A DNA stretch of 64,000 bases from Rhodohalobacter mucosus. Its GTDB lineage: Bacteria; Bacteroidota; Rhodothermia; Balneolales; Balneolaceae. Within the stretch, counting starts at the first letter, position 1, and each line of letters begins with the position of its first letter. Location of the stretch: positions 186,001 to 250,000 of the forward strand of contig NZ_QGGB01000001.1 of the NCBI RefSeq assembly GCF_003150675.1. The letters are read 5' to 3'. Shown piece after piece: positions 28,941-38,166 of the stretch. A model generated the notes under the pieces. It saw nothing but the letters and a program-made list of their open reading frames with translations, was not told where the DNA came from and ran no database searches. The position numbers and the translations under genes were made by a program.

Positions 28941-30115
28941 CCGGATGATTATTCAATCGGACGCCGGAGGCGTCCAATCTCATTAGCCCCGGGTGTAAAC
29001 CCGGGATTAGCTATCGGCCGGGTTCGGGCAACACCGGAGGTGTTGAATGGCCTATGGTGGCACATTCCTTGCCAGGACCGGTTGCCAATCTCAACGATTA
29101 TCTTCTTGACCTCACATTCAACGCCTTTGGCGTTGGGGACAGGCGCCCTTCCCTACCCCGGGCTTCCGCCCGGGGCTATTGACATTGATCCGCTGTTCAG
29201 CGGATCGGGGACTGCCAGACAATTTCAATCGTATTAAACGATGATCCTCTGGTAAATTGATCCCTATTGTTTTGAAAAGGATAGCATGGATTTTACAATG
29301 TCAGGCGCCGAGCTAGATTTCAGGCATCAAGTCTGCCACAGGAAAGCAGCCAACAACTGTCTATCGGACCGTTAACCATCTCCTGTCCGGATTATTATCC
29401 AATCGGACGCCGGCAGGCGTCCAATCTCAATAGCCCCGGGTGGCAACCCGGGGTTGGCTATCGGCCGGGATCGGGCAACACCAAAGGTGTTGAATGGCCT
29501 GTGGTGGCACATTTTCGACCTGTAACGGTTGCCAACACAAAGAATATCCCCTTCACCTCATATTCAACGCCTCCGGCGTTGGGGGCAGGCGCCCTTCCCT
29601 ACCCCGGGCTTCCGCCCGGGGCTATTGACGTTGATCCGCTGTTCAGCGGATCGGGGACTGCCAGACAATTTCAATCGTATTAAACGATGATCCTCTGGTA
29701 AATTGATCCCTATTGTTTTGAAAAGGATAGCATGGATTTTACAATGTCAGGCCCCGAGCTAGATTTCAGGCATCAAGTCTGCCACAGGAAAGCAGCCAAC
29801 AACGGTTTATCGGACTGTTAACCATCTCCAGTTCGGATTATTATCCAATCGGACGCCGGGAGGCGTCCAATCTCAATAGCCCCGGGTGTAAACCCGGGGT
29901 AAAGCGATAGCCCGAATTTTGCAACACCGGAGGTGTTGAATGGCTTGTGGTGGCACATTTCCGGACCGGATCGGTTGCCATTATCAACGATGATCCCTTA
30001 ATCAAACATTCAACGCATGCGGCGTTGTGGGATCTTGCCCCATACCTACCCCGGACTCACGCCCGGGGCTATTCTGATTGATCCGCCGTCCGGCGGATTG
30101 GCAGCATCTTTTTAA
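28941..30115. repeat. REP family B block: 447-bp tandem unit, about 2.6 copies
   Basis: Units start at 28941, 29387 and 29834 (the last is partial). Each carries six palindromes in order: GGACGCC/GGCGTCC; CCCCGGG/CCCGGGG; CAACACC/GGTGTTG; CAACGCC/GGCGTTG; CCCCGGG/CCCGGGG; TCCGC/GCGGA. The second half is largely the inverted version of the first (both include CAATAGCCCCGGG). Units 1 and 2 share almost all of their spacer. The block lies between the 3' ends of two convergent genes. No coding signal is visible. Confidence 0.9.
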
Positions 30116-30178
30116 TATCTGAAAGGTCAATATAAATGATTCTCAAGATCAGCCTCACAGGCTGATTCAATCAATTAC

Positions 30179-31321
30179 TTATTCAATATCTGACCACCTG
30201 ATTTTGTATACCCTCACATCAGCATCACGATCATCAAAATACCTTCTGATAAAAAGGCGGCCCGTTTTATCAATGTGGGAATAATACACACGAACCTCCT
30301 GCCCGTAATCAAAATGGTCTGAGATTGTTGTCTGGCCCAAAAAAGTCCCGTTCCGGTCATACATTTCCATGACATCCCTTTTGGTCCCACCACGCTCTTC
30401 ATTTTCCCGAAAAAAATGAAATATTCTACGATCCGATGAATCAATAAGGTGAGAATAATTAATTACCTGATACCGAAAGCTCCCGGCCCTGCCCGAGGAA
30501 CTAATTCTGCCAGCTACGTCGGGAATCTCAGAGATTGAATCTATATTATACTCAATGTAATAAGGCGGCTTAAGCCCCGGGTTTACTGCTTCAGTCACCT
30601 GGTCTGATTTTACATCTATAAAAAACAGTTTTCCGGCATAGACCATGTGACCGGCCACTAATACATCTCCTCCAACGGGTGCAAGTTTATGCCCAATACC
30701 CCTGGCCATATTCTTCTCGATGGGTATCTGATTGTCAAATTGATGTTTGAAAATTTCAAAGTGAGTGGTTTTTGCCTCGTTTTCCCCAAATTGATAAACT
30801 CTGACCGCATTAAGATTACTTTCAGTACTGTCTGGTACTTCCATACCCACATAAACAGAGGCAAAACGATCACCGCTTAGCGGGGCAAGTGTCATCGTGG
30901 TCATTTCCGGCATATCTTCGTAAAAGTGCTCTTCTACAATGTCCTTACTGATATTGAAGCGAGTCACCTTAAATTGAAACCGATCGAGCACCAAAAGATT
31001 GTCATTCTCATCTATGGCAATTTCCGTAATTCTGTTAAACTCGCCGGGGCCCCTTCCCGGTCCGCCAAAACTTTTCAGGTAATCACCCTCCGGGGTATAC
31101 ATGTGTATGGTTCTGCCTCTGTGGTCCGATACGAAAATTCGTCCTTCACTGTCCGTTGCCACGGATTGAGGCATATACAGATATCCGGGTTCTCCAAATT
31201 CTGTTTGCTCACCTACTGTAAACAGATACTCGGATTCTACATTTATATTTTGTGCAAACAGGTTGTTCTGAACAACCAATATGAGGAATGTGATCCTGAA
31301 TAATAATTTCAAATCGAACAA
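30179..31321 (-). CDS. 6-bladed beta-propeller protein, exported (stand-alone copy)
   Basis: This 380-residue protein has a signal peptide (ITFLILVVQNNLFAQ) and no lipobox Cys. The propeller is built of NHL/YWTD-like blades, for example GRIFVSDHRGRTIHMYTPEGDYLKSF followed by the family motif GGPGRGPGEF. The same family occurs seven more times at 48-62 kb. Here there is no small peptide gene upstream. The start is TTG at 31321. Function unknown; related Bacteroidota proteins are simply called '6-bladed beta-propeller'. Confidence 0.82.
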   Translation of the reverse strand: MFDLKLLFRITFLILVVQNNLFAQNINVESEYLFTVGEQTEFGEPGYLYMPQSVATDSEGRIFVSDHRGRTIHMYTPEGDYLKSFGGPGRGPGEFNRITEIAIDENDNLLVLDRFQFKVTRFNISKDIVEEHFYEDMPEMTTMTLAPLSGDRFASVYVGMEVPDSTESNLNAVRVYQFGENEAKTTHFEIFKHQFDNQIPIEKNMARGIGHKLAPVGGDVLVAGHMVYAGKLFFIDVKSDQVTEAVNPGLKPPYYIEYNIDSISEIPDVAGRISSSGRAGSFRYQVINYSHLIDSSDRRIFHFFRENEERGGTKRDVMEMYDRNGTFLGQTTISDHFDYGQEVRVYYSHIDKTGRLFIRRYFDDRDADVRVYKIRWSDIE

Positions 31322-31422
31322 TACTATGATTATCGTTTACCAGAAATAACGAAATGACAAGTCATTTTCAAAATCCTTGGTATTTTCCTTTCAGCTCAAT
31401 CAATAATCGAATCCATATTATA

Positions 31423-31517
31423 ACATTTAACGCCTCCGGCGTTGTAGGATGTTGCCCCATTCCTTCCCCTGGCTTTCGCCCGGGGCTATTCTGATTGGTC
31501 CACCGTCGGACGGATTG
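31423..31517. repeat. REP family B, partial copy left of RAYT 2
   Basis: It contains AACGCCTCCGGCGTT, a CCTGGCTTTCGCCCGGGG hairpin and TCCACCGTCGGACGGA, i.e. the second half of the family B unit. It lies downstream of the RAYT stop codon. No gene is visible in the rest of 31322-31628. Confidence 0.8.
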
Positions 31518-31628
31518 TCTGGTGTCGGAAGTTCACGTATCAGCCGGCGTGAGTTTGCGTTTTTGGGCTCACTCCCAAATACCAGAGGATGTTCCGGATT
31601 ATAAATTTCAACCTCTCATTTCAATTTC

Positions 31629-32075
31629 TTACACAAGGTACTTCTCATCAAAATCAACTTTGTGTTCCTTCAAGAGTGCTCTTAATTCCACGGTAAATGA
31701 ATCGACCTTGTGCCTCTGTTCCTGATTTTTTATGTATTGAATCAATCTTGACTTTTCTTTCTCGCTGTGCGTAAATGCAGCATATCCATTTTGCCACCCT
31801 GAAAATGTTTCGAACAGCTGCATCTCTTTTATAAAACATGTACTCGCAAGCTTTATATCTTTCACCAATCCTGATAAAGATTGATCCGGATGAATATGGC
31901 TTAGAATGTGGATATGGTCATCCACACCATTGATTTGATACAGCTTGCATCTCTTGTTCCTTAATATCCCTGTAATAAATCTGTAAAGATCTTCTCTCCC
32001 GGGTTTTGTCAGACATGCAGACCGGTGTTTTGTACTGAAAACGATGTGATGATAATTTTTCAGATAGGTATTCAT
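31629..32075 (-). CDS. REP-associated tyrosine transposase (RAYT), second copy
   Basis: About 148 residues from the ATG at 32075, which has GGAGAG just upstream; an extension to 32102 would add nine residues with no family match. The HUH motif is DDHIHILSHI and the catalytic tyrosine is in LIQYIKNQEQRH. It differs from the RAYT at 3536-4027 and is surrounded by a different REP family. This fits the known one-to-one match of RAYT and REP types. Confidence 0.9.
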   Translation of the reverse strand: MNTYLKNYHHIVFSTKHRSACLTKPGREDLYRFITGILRNKRCKLYQINGVDDHIHILSHIHPDQSLSGLVKDIKLASTCFIKEMQLFETFSGWQNGYAAFTHSEKEKSRLIQYIKNQEQRHKVDSFTVELRALLKEHKVDFDEKYLV

Positions 32076-32174
32076 GGTCTCTCCGTTTTTTATGCAAACC
32101 AAAATTGTATCTCTCTAACCTTATGAACCGGGATTCAGGATTTCCTTACAAAAAAAATTTATGCCTCACGAATT

Positions 32175-32275
32175 ATTCAACACCTCCGGCGTTGTGGGGA
32201 AAGGCGCCCTTCCCTACCCCGGGCTTCCGCCCGGGGCTATTGACATTGATCCGCCATCCGGCGGATCGGGATCTT
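32175..32275. repeat. REP family B, partial copy right of RAYT 2
   Basis: It holds CAACACCTCCGGCGTTG, the CCCCGGGCTTCCGCCCGGGG hairpin and TCCGCCATCCGGCGGA in the same order as the second half of the 447-bp unit. It begins about 100 bp upstream of the RAYT start. Confidence 0.8.
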
Positions 32276-32423
32276 GGCAGGAGATCTTACCCATTTGGCT
32301 GGGCCAAATCCTGAAGGTCACTAACAGATTGGTTTCAGTACATGAAACTATGGTATAGCCATTCATTCCATGCTAAAATATACCACCAAAATTATTTTGG
32401 GCCGATACGTTGATTTTCAACAT

Positions 32424-32685
32424 ACATTCACAGACGCCGGGAGGCGTCCAAATTCATTAGCCCCGGGTGGCAACCCGGGGTTCGCTATCGGCCGGGATCG
32501 GGCAACACCGGAGGTGTTGAATGGTATGTGGTGGCACATTCCTTGCCAGGACCGGTTGCCAATCTTAACGATTATCCTCTTAATCACATATTCAACGCCT
32601 TTGGCGTTGCAGGATCATGCCCCATTCCTTCCCCGGGCTTCCGCCTGGGGCTATTGACGTTGATCCGCCAACCGGCGGACTGGAT
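32424..32685. repeat. REP family B, near-complete copy
   Basis: It holds all six palindromes of the 447-bp unit in order, from GACGCCGGGAGGCGTC to TCCGCCAACCGGCGGA, but without the long spacer that joins units in the tandem block. It lies 82 bp past the 3' end of hemF. The rest of 32103-32766 contains no gene. Confidence 0.85.
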
Positions 32686-32766
32686 GAGTGTCATAAACCA
32701 GAGATCCAGTTTATTTAAGGCAAATAAAATCACACATCGCAAGTCACAAATCGTCCATCACTCATC

Positions 32767-33687
32767 CTATTCGGCCCACTCCCTGGGATTCTGAAGCACC
32801 TCAATAAGTTCCGCCTCTCTGCTGCCTTCTGCCGGCTGAAAATCATAATCCCATCGCACCTGCGGTGGCAGGCTCATGAGGATAGATTCGATGCGGCCGT
32901 TGGTCTTCAGCCCAAAGAGCGTTCCCCGGTCGTGAATCAGGTTGAACTCCACATACCGCCCGCGCCGTATCTCCTGCCAGTACTTTTGGGCCGGGTTATA
33001 GGGCTCATGAACCCGGTTGCGAACGATAGGCAGGTAGGCATCCAGAAAAACTTTTCCAATATCGGTAGTAAAAGAGTGCCAGTCACCGATGGACCGTTTC
33101 TCATCGGCGCGCAGGTAATCAAAAAACAGTCCGCCGATTCCTCTTGCCTCACCCCGGTGGGAGTTGTGAAAATAGTCATCGCACTGCTGCTTGAATTTCG
33201 GATAGAGGTCTTTCCCATGCGGATCGCACGCCTCTTTGAACACCCTGTGAAAGTGTTCCGCATCCTCATCCCACAGGTAATAGGGCGTCAGATCGGCCCC
33301 GCCGCCAAACCAGGCGTCTGAGACGTTTTCCATCTGCTCATCCTCATACAGCTCAAAATAGCGGAAATTGGCATGAACAGTGGGTACCATCGGGCTTTCT
33401 GGATGAATCACCAATGAAATGCCCCCGGCCCAGAACCACCCCTGCTCCACGTTAAAATGCTTCTTAATCGGATCAGGAAGCTCTCCGTGCACGGTTGAAA
33501 TATTCACCCCGCCTTTTTCAAATACCTCTCCTTTTTCAATCACGCGGGTTCGTCCGCCGCCGCCTCCGTCACGCTCCCAGTTATCCTCGCGAAACGCAGC
33601 TTTTCCGTCAACCTCTTCCAGCGCAGAGCAGATTTCATCCTGCAGGTTGTGGATGTATTGGGTAAAAGATTCTTTGGTTGTTGGCAT
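32767..33687 (-). CDS. hemF: Oxygen-dependent coproporphyrinogen III oxidase
   Basis: HemF converts coproporphyrinogen III to protoporphyrinogen IX with O2. The 306-residue protein has the signature RTRVIEKGEVFEKGGVNIS, the substrate region WFGGGADLTPYYLW and the C-terminal ESILMSLPPQVRWDY. An oxygen-using enzyme implies aerobic heme synthesis. It is the last of six heme genes on the strand, 252 bp after hemE. Confidence 0.97.
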   Translation of the reverse strand: MPTTKESFTQYIHNLQDEICSALEEVDGKAAFREDNWERDGGGGGRTRVIEKGEVFEKGGVNISTVHGELPDPIKKHFNVEQGWFWAGGISLVIHPESPMVPTVHANFRYFELYEDEQMENVSDAWFGGGADLTPYYLWDEDAEHFHRVFKEACDPHGKDLYPKFKQQCDDYFHNSHRGEARGIGGLFFDYLRADEKRSIGDWHSFTTDIGKVFLDAYLPIVRNRVHEPYNPAQKYWQEIRRGRYVEFNLIHDRGTLFGLKTNGRIESILMSLPPQVRWDYDFQPAEGSREAELIEVLQNPREWAE

Positions 33688-33795
33688 TGGTCGTTTTATT
33701 CTTTTTTTAGGGTTAATTAGAAACCCAAATCACAGAGTGCTGTTTAGTAAAGCAAGGAGTGAGTTAATTTATTGGCTACCGAGCCTTTCTAAACA

Positions 33796-33893
33796 CACCC
33801 CTGATTCTCGACAGTATCGCTTTGCGATCTGTCTCAAATCGGTCCCCTCTTCCCATTGGGATCCCTTCGGGGCAAGAGGGGACTTTACATATC
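33796..33893. repeat. Palindrome family C copy in the hemE-hemF gap
   Basis: It contains ACACACCCCTGA, then GTCCCCTCTT paired with AAGAGGGGAC around an inner palindrome (GGGATCCC). A related element is at 35029-35152 and another at 57281-57444. It lies between hemE and hemF, which are otherwise in line, so a hairpin would form in the mRNA between them. Confidence 0.7.
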
Positions 33894-33939
33894 ATGCTTT
33901 AAATGGCTTAAAAACCCATAAAATTACTCTTCTGCCTTT

Positions 33940-34989
33940 TCACTCTCCACTCCCATATTCCTTTACACTATCCACAAACGCCCTGGCGTGATCTACCGGT
34001 ACGTGGGGCAGTATACCGTGGCCCAGGTTCGCGATGTAGCGCCGGGCTCCAAAACGGTCGATCATCCTTCGGGTCTGCTTCCGGATCTCGGGAATGGGTG
34101 CCAGCAGGTGCGTCGGATCGAAATTACCCTGCAGCGTAATCTCACTGCGCGATTTCAGGCGGGCAAACTCCGGGGAGATTGTCCAGTCCAGGCCAAGCGC
34201 CGCAGCTCCGCTTTTAAAACTGAGCCGTTCAAGCGCGTACCACGCGCCTTTGGCAAACAGGATCACGGGTACATCCCTGATTGCGTGCGTAATTTCCATC
34301 AGGTACGGCATGGCCCACTCGTTGAAATCGTCGGGACTCAGGAGCCCGGCCCAGGAATCGAAAACCTGAACCGCCTGCGCACCGGCGTCCACCTGTGCCC
34401 GGAGATAGTCGATCGTGGCTTTGGTCAGTTCTTTCATCACATGACGCGATGCATCCGGATGCTGAAACAGGAAGGCTTTCGCCTTATCAAAGTTTTTGGA
34501 TCCCTCGCCCTGCACCATGTAGCAAAAGAGGGTCCATGGAGCGCCGGCAAAGCCGATCAGCGGTACTCGTCCGTTCAGCTCCTTCCGGGTGAGGGTGATG
34601 GCGTCCATTACATGCTGCAGCTTTTGCGCCACGTCCTCTGCAAGTATGGCAAACGCATCGTCTTCCGTCCGGATCGGGTTTCCCATCACAGGCCCCTTGC
34701 CCGGCACCATCTGCACATCGATGTTGAGCGCCTGGGGCACCGTGAGGATATCGGAAAAGATGATGGCTGCGTCCGGCTCCAGCTCATCAATCGGCTGAAT
34801 GGTGATTTCACAGGCCAGTTCCGGCGTCTCCACACGCTCAAAAAAGGTGTACTTTTTCCGCAGCACCATGTACTGCGGCAGGTAGCGTCCGGCCTGGCGC
34901 ATCATCCATACCGGCGGACGCTCCACCTCTTCTCCTTTAAGAGCGCGGAGGAAAAGGTCGTTTTTGAGTTCGGGGAAGTTGTGTGACAT
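33940..34989 (-). CDS. hemE: Uroporphyrinogen decarboxylase
   Basis: HemE removes four carboxyl groups from uroporphyrinogen III to give coproporphyrinogen III. The 349-residue protein has the N-terminal signature PPVWMMRQAGRYLPQY, the region IIFSDILTVPQAL, and GFAGAPWTLFCYMVQG. It lies 184 bp after hemD and is preceded by a family C palindrome. Confidence 0.97.
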   Translation of the reverse strand: MSHNFPELKNDLFLRALKGEEVERPPVWMMRQAGRYLPQYMVLRKKYTFFERVETPELACEITIQPIDELEPDAAIIFSDILTVPQALNIDVQMVPGKGPVMGNPIRTEDDAFAILAEDVAQKLQHVMDAITLTRKELNGRVPLIGFAGAPWTLFCYMVQGEGSKNFDKAKAFLFQHPDASRHVMKELTKATIDYLRAQVDAGAQAVQVFDSWAGLLSPDDFNEWAMPYLMEITHAIRDVPVILFAKGAWYALERLSFKSGAAALGLDWTISPEFARLKSRSEITLQGNFDPTHLLAPIPEIRKQTRRMIDRFGARRYIANLGHGILPHVPVDHARAFVDSVKEYGSGE

Positions 34990-35028
34990 GATTTATTTAA
35001 TTCAGGTATTTATAAAATGTTTGGGAAT

Positions 35029-35152
35029 TTGTCCCCCTTATCCCGTGGGGATCCCTATGGGAAAAGGGGGATATTCACATTTCGGAGATGAGCTCTGCTC
35101 CAATTCTCAATCTGGTTGAACACACCCCTATATCCCCTCTCGAGAGGGGACT
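35029..35152. repeat. Palindrome family C copy in the hemD-hemE gap
   Basis: It contains CCCCCTTATCCC...GGGAAAAGGGGG around GGGGATCCCTAT, followed by AACACACCCCT and then CCCCTCTCGAGAGGGG. It shares its parts with 33796-33893 and 57281-57444. Confidence 0.75.
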
Positions 35153-35173
35153 TTTTGGTTTCTTCCTTTAGTT

Positions 35174-35923
35174 TCAAATATCCTCCATTAATTTGGCCAC
35201 AAACTTTAAAAACATTTCCGTATCGGGCTGAGGGGAGATATGAACATGCTTCCCGGATTCGATGCTGAGTTCTTCAGCTGTGGTTGAACCGATCGCAAAG
35301 AGCTCCGGCAATCCGTTTCGGGTAAATCCACCGCTGTTCCGGAAGGCCTGTACCGCGCTTGGGCTGTAAAACAGGATTGCTTCAAACGTGTTCAGGTTGT
35401 CGGGCAGTTCCATCTCATTGAGATCGGTGGCATACACCACTATATCCCTGACCTGTACGTTTGATTCTTTAAGATACTGCCTGAATTCGTCCCTGCGCCG
35501 GTTTCCGCAGAAGTGAAGTACCACGGTATCCGCAGGAACCTCACCGTTGAGAAAGTCATCCGCGAGCAGCTGTGCCAGCCCCACGCCATCCTGCCTCTCC
35601 GGAGTCCGGATATCCTTTTTATCCCAGCCTGCTTCAAACAGTGCTTCAGCTGTTTTTCCTCCCACGGCATAGACACGCAGGTTTTCGGGAAGATCCAGCC
35701 CGGCCCGGCGGAACCGCTCAAACCCTCTGACGCCGTTGGCACTGGTAAAAGCAATTACCATTTTACCTGCCCGGCGTACTGTATCCTGAACCGACAACCA
35801 GTTGTCCCGATAGGTGATCGAGATAGCCGGCATTTCAACAAGGACAAGGCCGATTTTCTTCGCCAGCTCTCGCTGATCATCCGACATCTCACGGGTAACA
35901 AGTATGGATTGGGTTGCAGACAT
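35174..35923 (-). CDS. hemD: Uroporphyrinogen-III synthase
   Basis: This 249-residue protein of the fast-diverging HemD family cyclises hydroxymethylbilane with inversion of ring D. It is recognised by the start SILVTRE, the AFTSANGVRGFERF region, RVYAVGGKTAEAL and the C-terminal FYSPSAVQAF and FAIGSTTAEEL. The call is strongly supported by its place 61 bp after hemC. Confidence 0.93.
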   Translation of the reverse strand: MSATQSILVTREMSDDQRELAKKIGLVLVEMPAISITYRDNWLSVQDTVRRAGKMVIAFTSANGVRGFERFRRAGLDLPENLRVYAVGGKTAEALFEAGWDKKDIRTPERQDGVGLAQLLADDFLNGEVPADTVVLHFCGNRRRDEFRQYLKESNVQVRDIVVYATDLNEMELPDNLNTFEAILFYSPSAVQAFRNSGGFTRNGLPELFAIGSTTAEELSIESGKHVHISPQPDTEMFLKFVAKLMEDI

Positions 35924-35984
35924 TGTTGTTGGTTTGGGTTGAATGACCCCTTTTCTTTTAGAGAGTGACCGGAAGCATCACTTC

Positions 35985-36911
35985 CTACTGTTGTTTCCTC
36001 ATATCCTCAACCAGCTTATCCGCTCCCTGTGCAAGCAAATTGCGTGCAGCATGTCGCCCCATCTCTTCCGACTCTTCCACCGGCGCTTTTACTTCAATAT
36101 CATATTGCAGTGACCCGTCAATTTTCAGCACTACGGCGTGCAGAATAACCTCGTCGCCCTCTATCCACGCAAAAGCACCTACCGGGGCGCTGCAGCCGCC
36201 CTCCAATTCGTTCAGAAGTTCACGTTCCAGTCGGGTGCAAAGTTCTGTTTCCTTATGATTCAGAATAGAGGTTATTTCAATCATGCGCTCATCCTCTTCC
36301 CTAACCATCACCGCCATGGCTCCCTGTGCGGGCGCGGGGACCATCCAGTCGAGGTACTCGCTGATATGATGGTCGAGGCTGATCCGTTTCAGTCCTGCCG
36401 CCGCAAAGATCGCGCCGTGCCATTCATTTTCACGCACTTTCCGGAGGCGCGTATTAACGTTTCCGCGGATATTGGTAATTTCATGGCCCGGATAACGGTG
36501 AAGCCATTGAGCCTTCCTGCGGTTGCTGCTCGTGGCGATGATCGCGGAGATGCTGTCATCATTCAAAAAACCCGTTCCCTTCGGAGCCACGAGGCTGTCG
36601 CGCGGGTCCTCCCGCTCCATCACGGCGGATACGGCGAGTGGAAGCGGGTTATCGGTTGGAAGATCCTTGTAGGAGTGAACCGCTACATCTATCTGTGATT
36701 TCAGAAGCGCATCATCGAGTGCTTTGGTGAATACGCCTTTCCCGCCCATTTCAGTCAGCGGTGTGGTGAGATCCAGGTCGCCTTCCGACTTTACAAATAC
36801 AATCTTTGTGGGGTGACCCTGTTTTTGAAGCTCTTTTTCCACCTGATGCGCCTGCCAGGTTGCAAGCTCGCTGTCGCGCGTTCCAATCCGGATCGGGGAA
36901 GCGTCACTCAT
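35985..36911 (-). CDS. hemC: Hydroxymethylbilane synthase (porphobilinogen deaminase)
   Basis: HemC joins four porphobilinogens. The start is set at the ATG at 36911 (SPIRIGTRDSELATWQAHQ), not at the longer in-frame GTG at 36965, whose extra residues do not match the family. The protein is about 308 residues with VHSYKDLPTD and LEGGCSAPVGAFA, the Cys that binds the dipyrromethane cofactor. Its start overlaps the end of hemA by 8 bp. Confidence 0.96.
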   Translation of the reverse strand: MSDASPIRIGTRDSELATWQAHQVEKELQKQGHPTKIVFVKSEGDLDLTTPLTEMGGKGVFTKALDDALLKSQIDVAVHSYKDLPTDNPLPLAVSAVMEREDPRDSLVAPKGTGFLNDDSISAIIATSSNRRKAQWLHRYPGHEITNIRGNVNTRLRKVRENEWHGAIFAAAGLKRISLDHHISEYLDWMVPAPAQGAMAVMVREEDERMIEITSILNHKETELCTRLERELLNELEGGCSAPVGAFAWIEGDEVILHAVVLKIDGSLQYDIEVKAPVEESEEMGRHAARNLLAQGADKLVEDMRKQQ

Positions 36912-38163
36912 GTCTGTTTTCCGATTCCAGCTTGAACATACGCGCCACCATTTCCGCCACCTCATCCGAATTGTGGTGATCTCTCAGATGTTCAATGCTG
37001 TATGCCGCAATTTTGTTGACAATGCGGCGGGTGAGGTTCTCAATTTTGTCGTAATCGTCGGTCTCGATCTTGTTACGGAAAAAGTTGAGCTCATCTTCGC
37101 GAATGGTTTCAAATTTCCTGGTAAGCGCCTTGATGGTCGGAACTACCCGCTGCTCATTGAGCCACAGCTTGTAGTCGGAAAACTCTTCAGCGAGGATATT
37201 TTTGACAGCCGGCACCTCCTGCTCGCGCTGCCTGTATGCCTCATCAGTCACATCGCTGAGCATATCCATGTTGGCAACATCGATAAAATGGAGTGAAGCA
37301 ACCTCTGGATCGATGTTTCGGGGAACGGAAAGGTCCAGCATTACCCTGAACTTCGGGTCTTTCAGCGACGGTTCCATGTGTTCCATGCAGATCACCGGTT
37401 CGGAAGCTCCGGTAGCCACAATTACCAGGTCGGCTTCAGCGATCTGTTCCGGAAGATGGTCCATGTCGGCCACCTCCAGGTTGAATTTATCTGCAACAAA
37501 TTCTGCACGGTCGCGTGTGCGGTTTACCAGCGTAAGCTTGCTGGCGCCCAGGTTCACCAGGTTTTTGCAGGTCACCTTTCCGATTTTGCCGGTTCCGACA
37601 AGCAGAATATTCTTACTGGTGAGGTTATCGAATGTACGCATGGCAAACTGTATCGCCGCATACGCCACCGTGGCCGCCCCCCTGCCGAGCGAGGTCTCGT
37701 TCCTGGAGCGCTTGTGTGCACGAAAAACGTGCTGCATCAGCCTGTGAAACTCTCCTGAGACCATGTCGCGTGATGCGGAATAGTCGTATCCTTCCTTCAC
37801 CTGTTTTACAATCTGCAGGTCGCCCAGAATCTGGGAATCGAGGCCGGTTGCAACACGGAACAGGTGTTCTACCGCACGTTCGCCCTCCATTTCAAAACCG
37901 TAGCGGTGAAATTCGTCGAGGGTCCCCTTGGAGTAGGTAGTAAGAAGGCGGATGAGCTCGCGTGTGGTGGCGCCTTCTGCAAAAATCTCGGTGCGGTTGC
38001 AGGTTGAAATCACAAAGAGGCTGTTGATGCCCTCCCTGCAGGCGCCGTCAAGAAGCATGGTGCGCCCGTGCCGTCCAAGGCTGAATTTTTCACGCACCTC
38101 CACCGGAGCATCCCAGTGATTGATGCCAATAACCGTAAAATCCTTAATTGTCGGATGAACCAT
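36904..38163 (-). CDS. hemA: Glutamyl-tRNA reductase
   Basis: HemA makes glutamate-1-semialdehyde from glutamyl-tRNA, the first committed step of the C5 heme pathway. The 419-residue protein has the catalytic Cys in LFVISTCNRTEIFAE, the NADPH fold NILLVGTGKIGKVTCKNL and a C-terminal dimerisation helix. It starts 3 bp after the hemH stop and overlaps hemC. hemL and hemB, which act next, are not in the window. Confidence 0.97.
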   Translation of the reverse strand: MVHPTIKDFTVIGINHWDAPVEVREKFSLGRHGRTMLLDGACREGINSLFVISTCNRTEIFAEGATTRELIRLLTTYSKGTLDEFHRYGFEMEGERAVEHLFRVATGLDSQILGDLQIVKQVKEGYDYSASRDMVSGEFHRLMQHVFRAHKRSRNETSLGRGAATVAYAAIQFAMRTFDNLTSKNILLVGTGKIGKVTCKNLVNLGASKLTLVNRTRDRAEFVADKFNLEVADMDHLPEQIAEADLVIVATGASEPVICMEHMEPSLKDPKFRVMLDLSVPRNIDPEVASLHFIDVANMDMLSDVTDEAYRQREQEVPAVKNILAEEFSDYKLWLNEQRVVPTIKALTRKFETIREDELNFFRNKIETDDYDKIENLTRRIVNKIAAYSIEHLRDHHNSDEVAEMVARMFKLESENRHE

Positions 38164-38166
38164 CCC

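Noticed and set aside
28941-30115. Possible CRISPR or coding block at 29-30 kb
   Set aside because: The repeat unit is 447 bp with six palindromes and matches partial copies around the RAYT; it is a REP/BIME-type structure.
33988-34986. A 332-codon plus-strand frame opposite hemE
   Set aside because: It is a shadow of the hemE gene, which has full family motifs on the minus strand.
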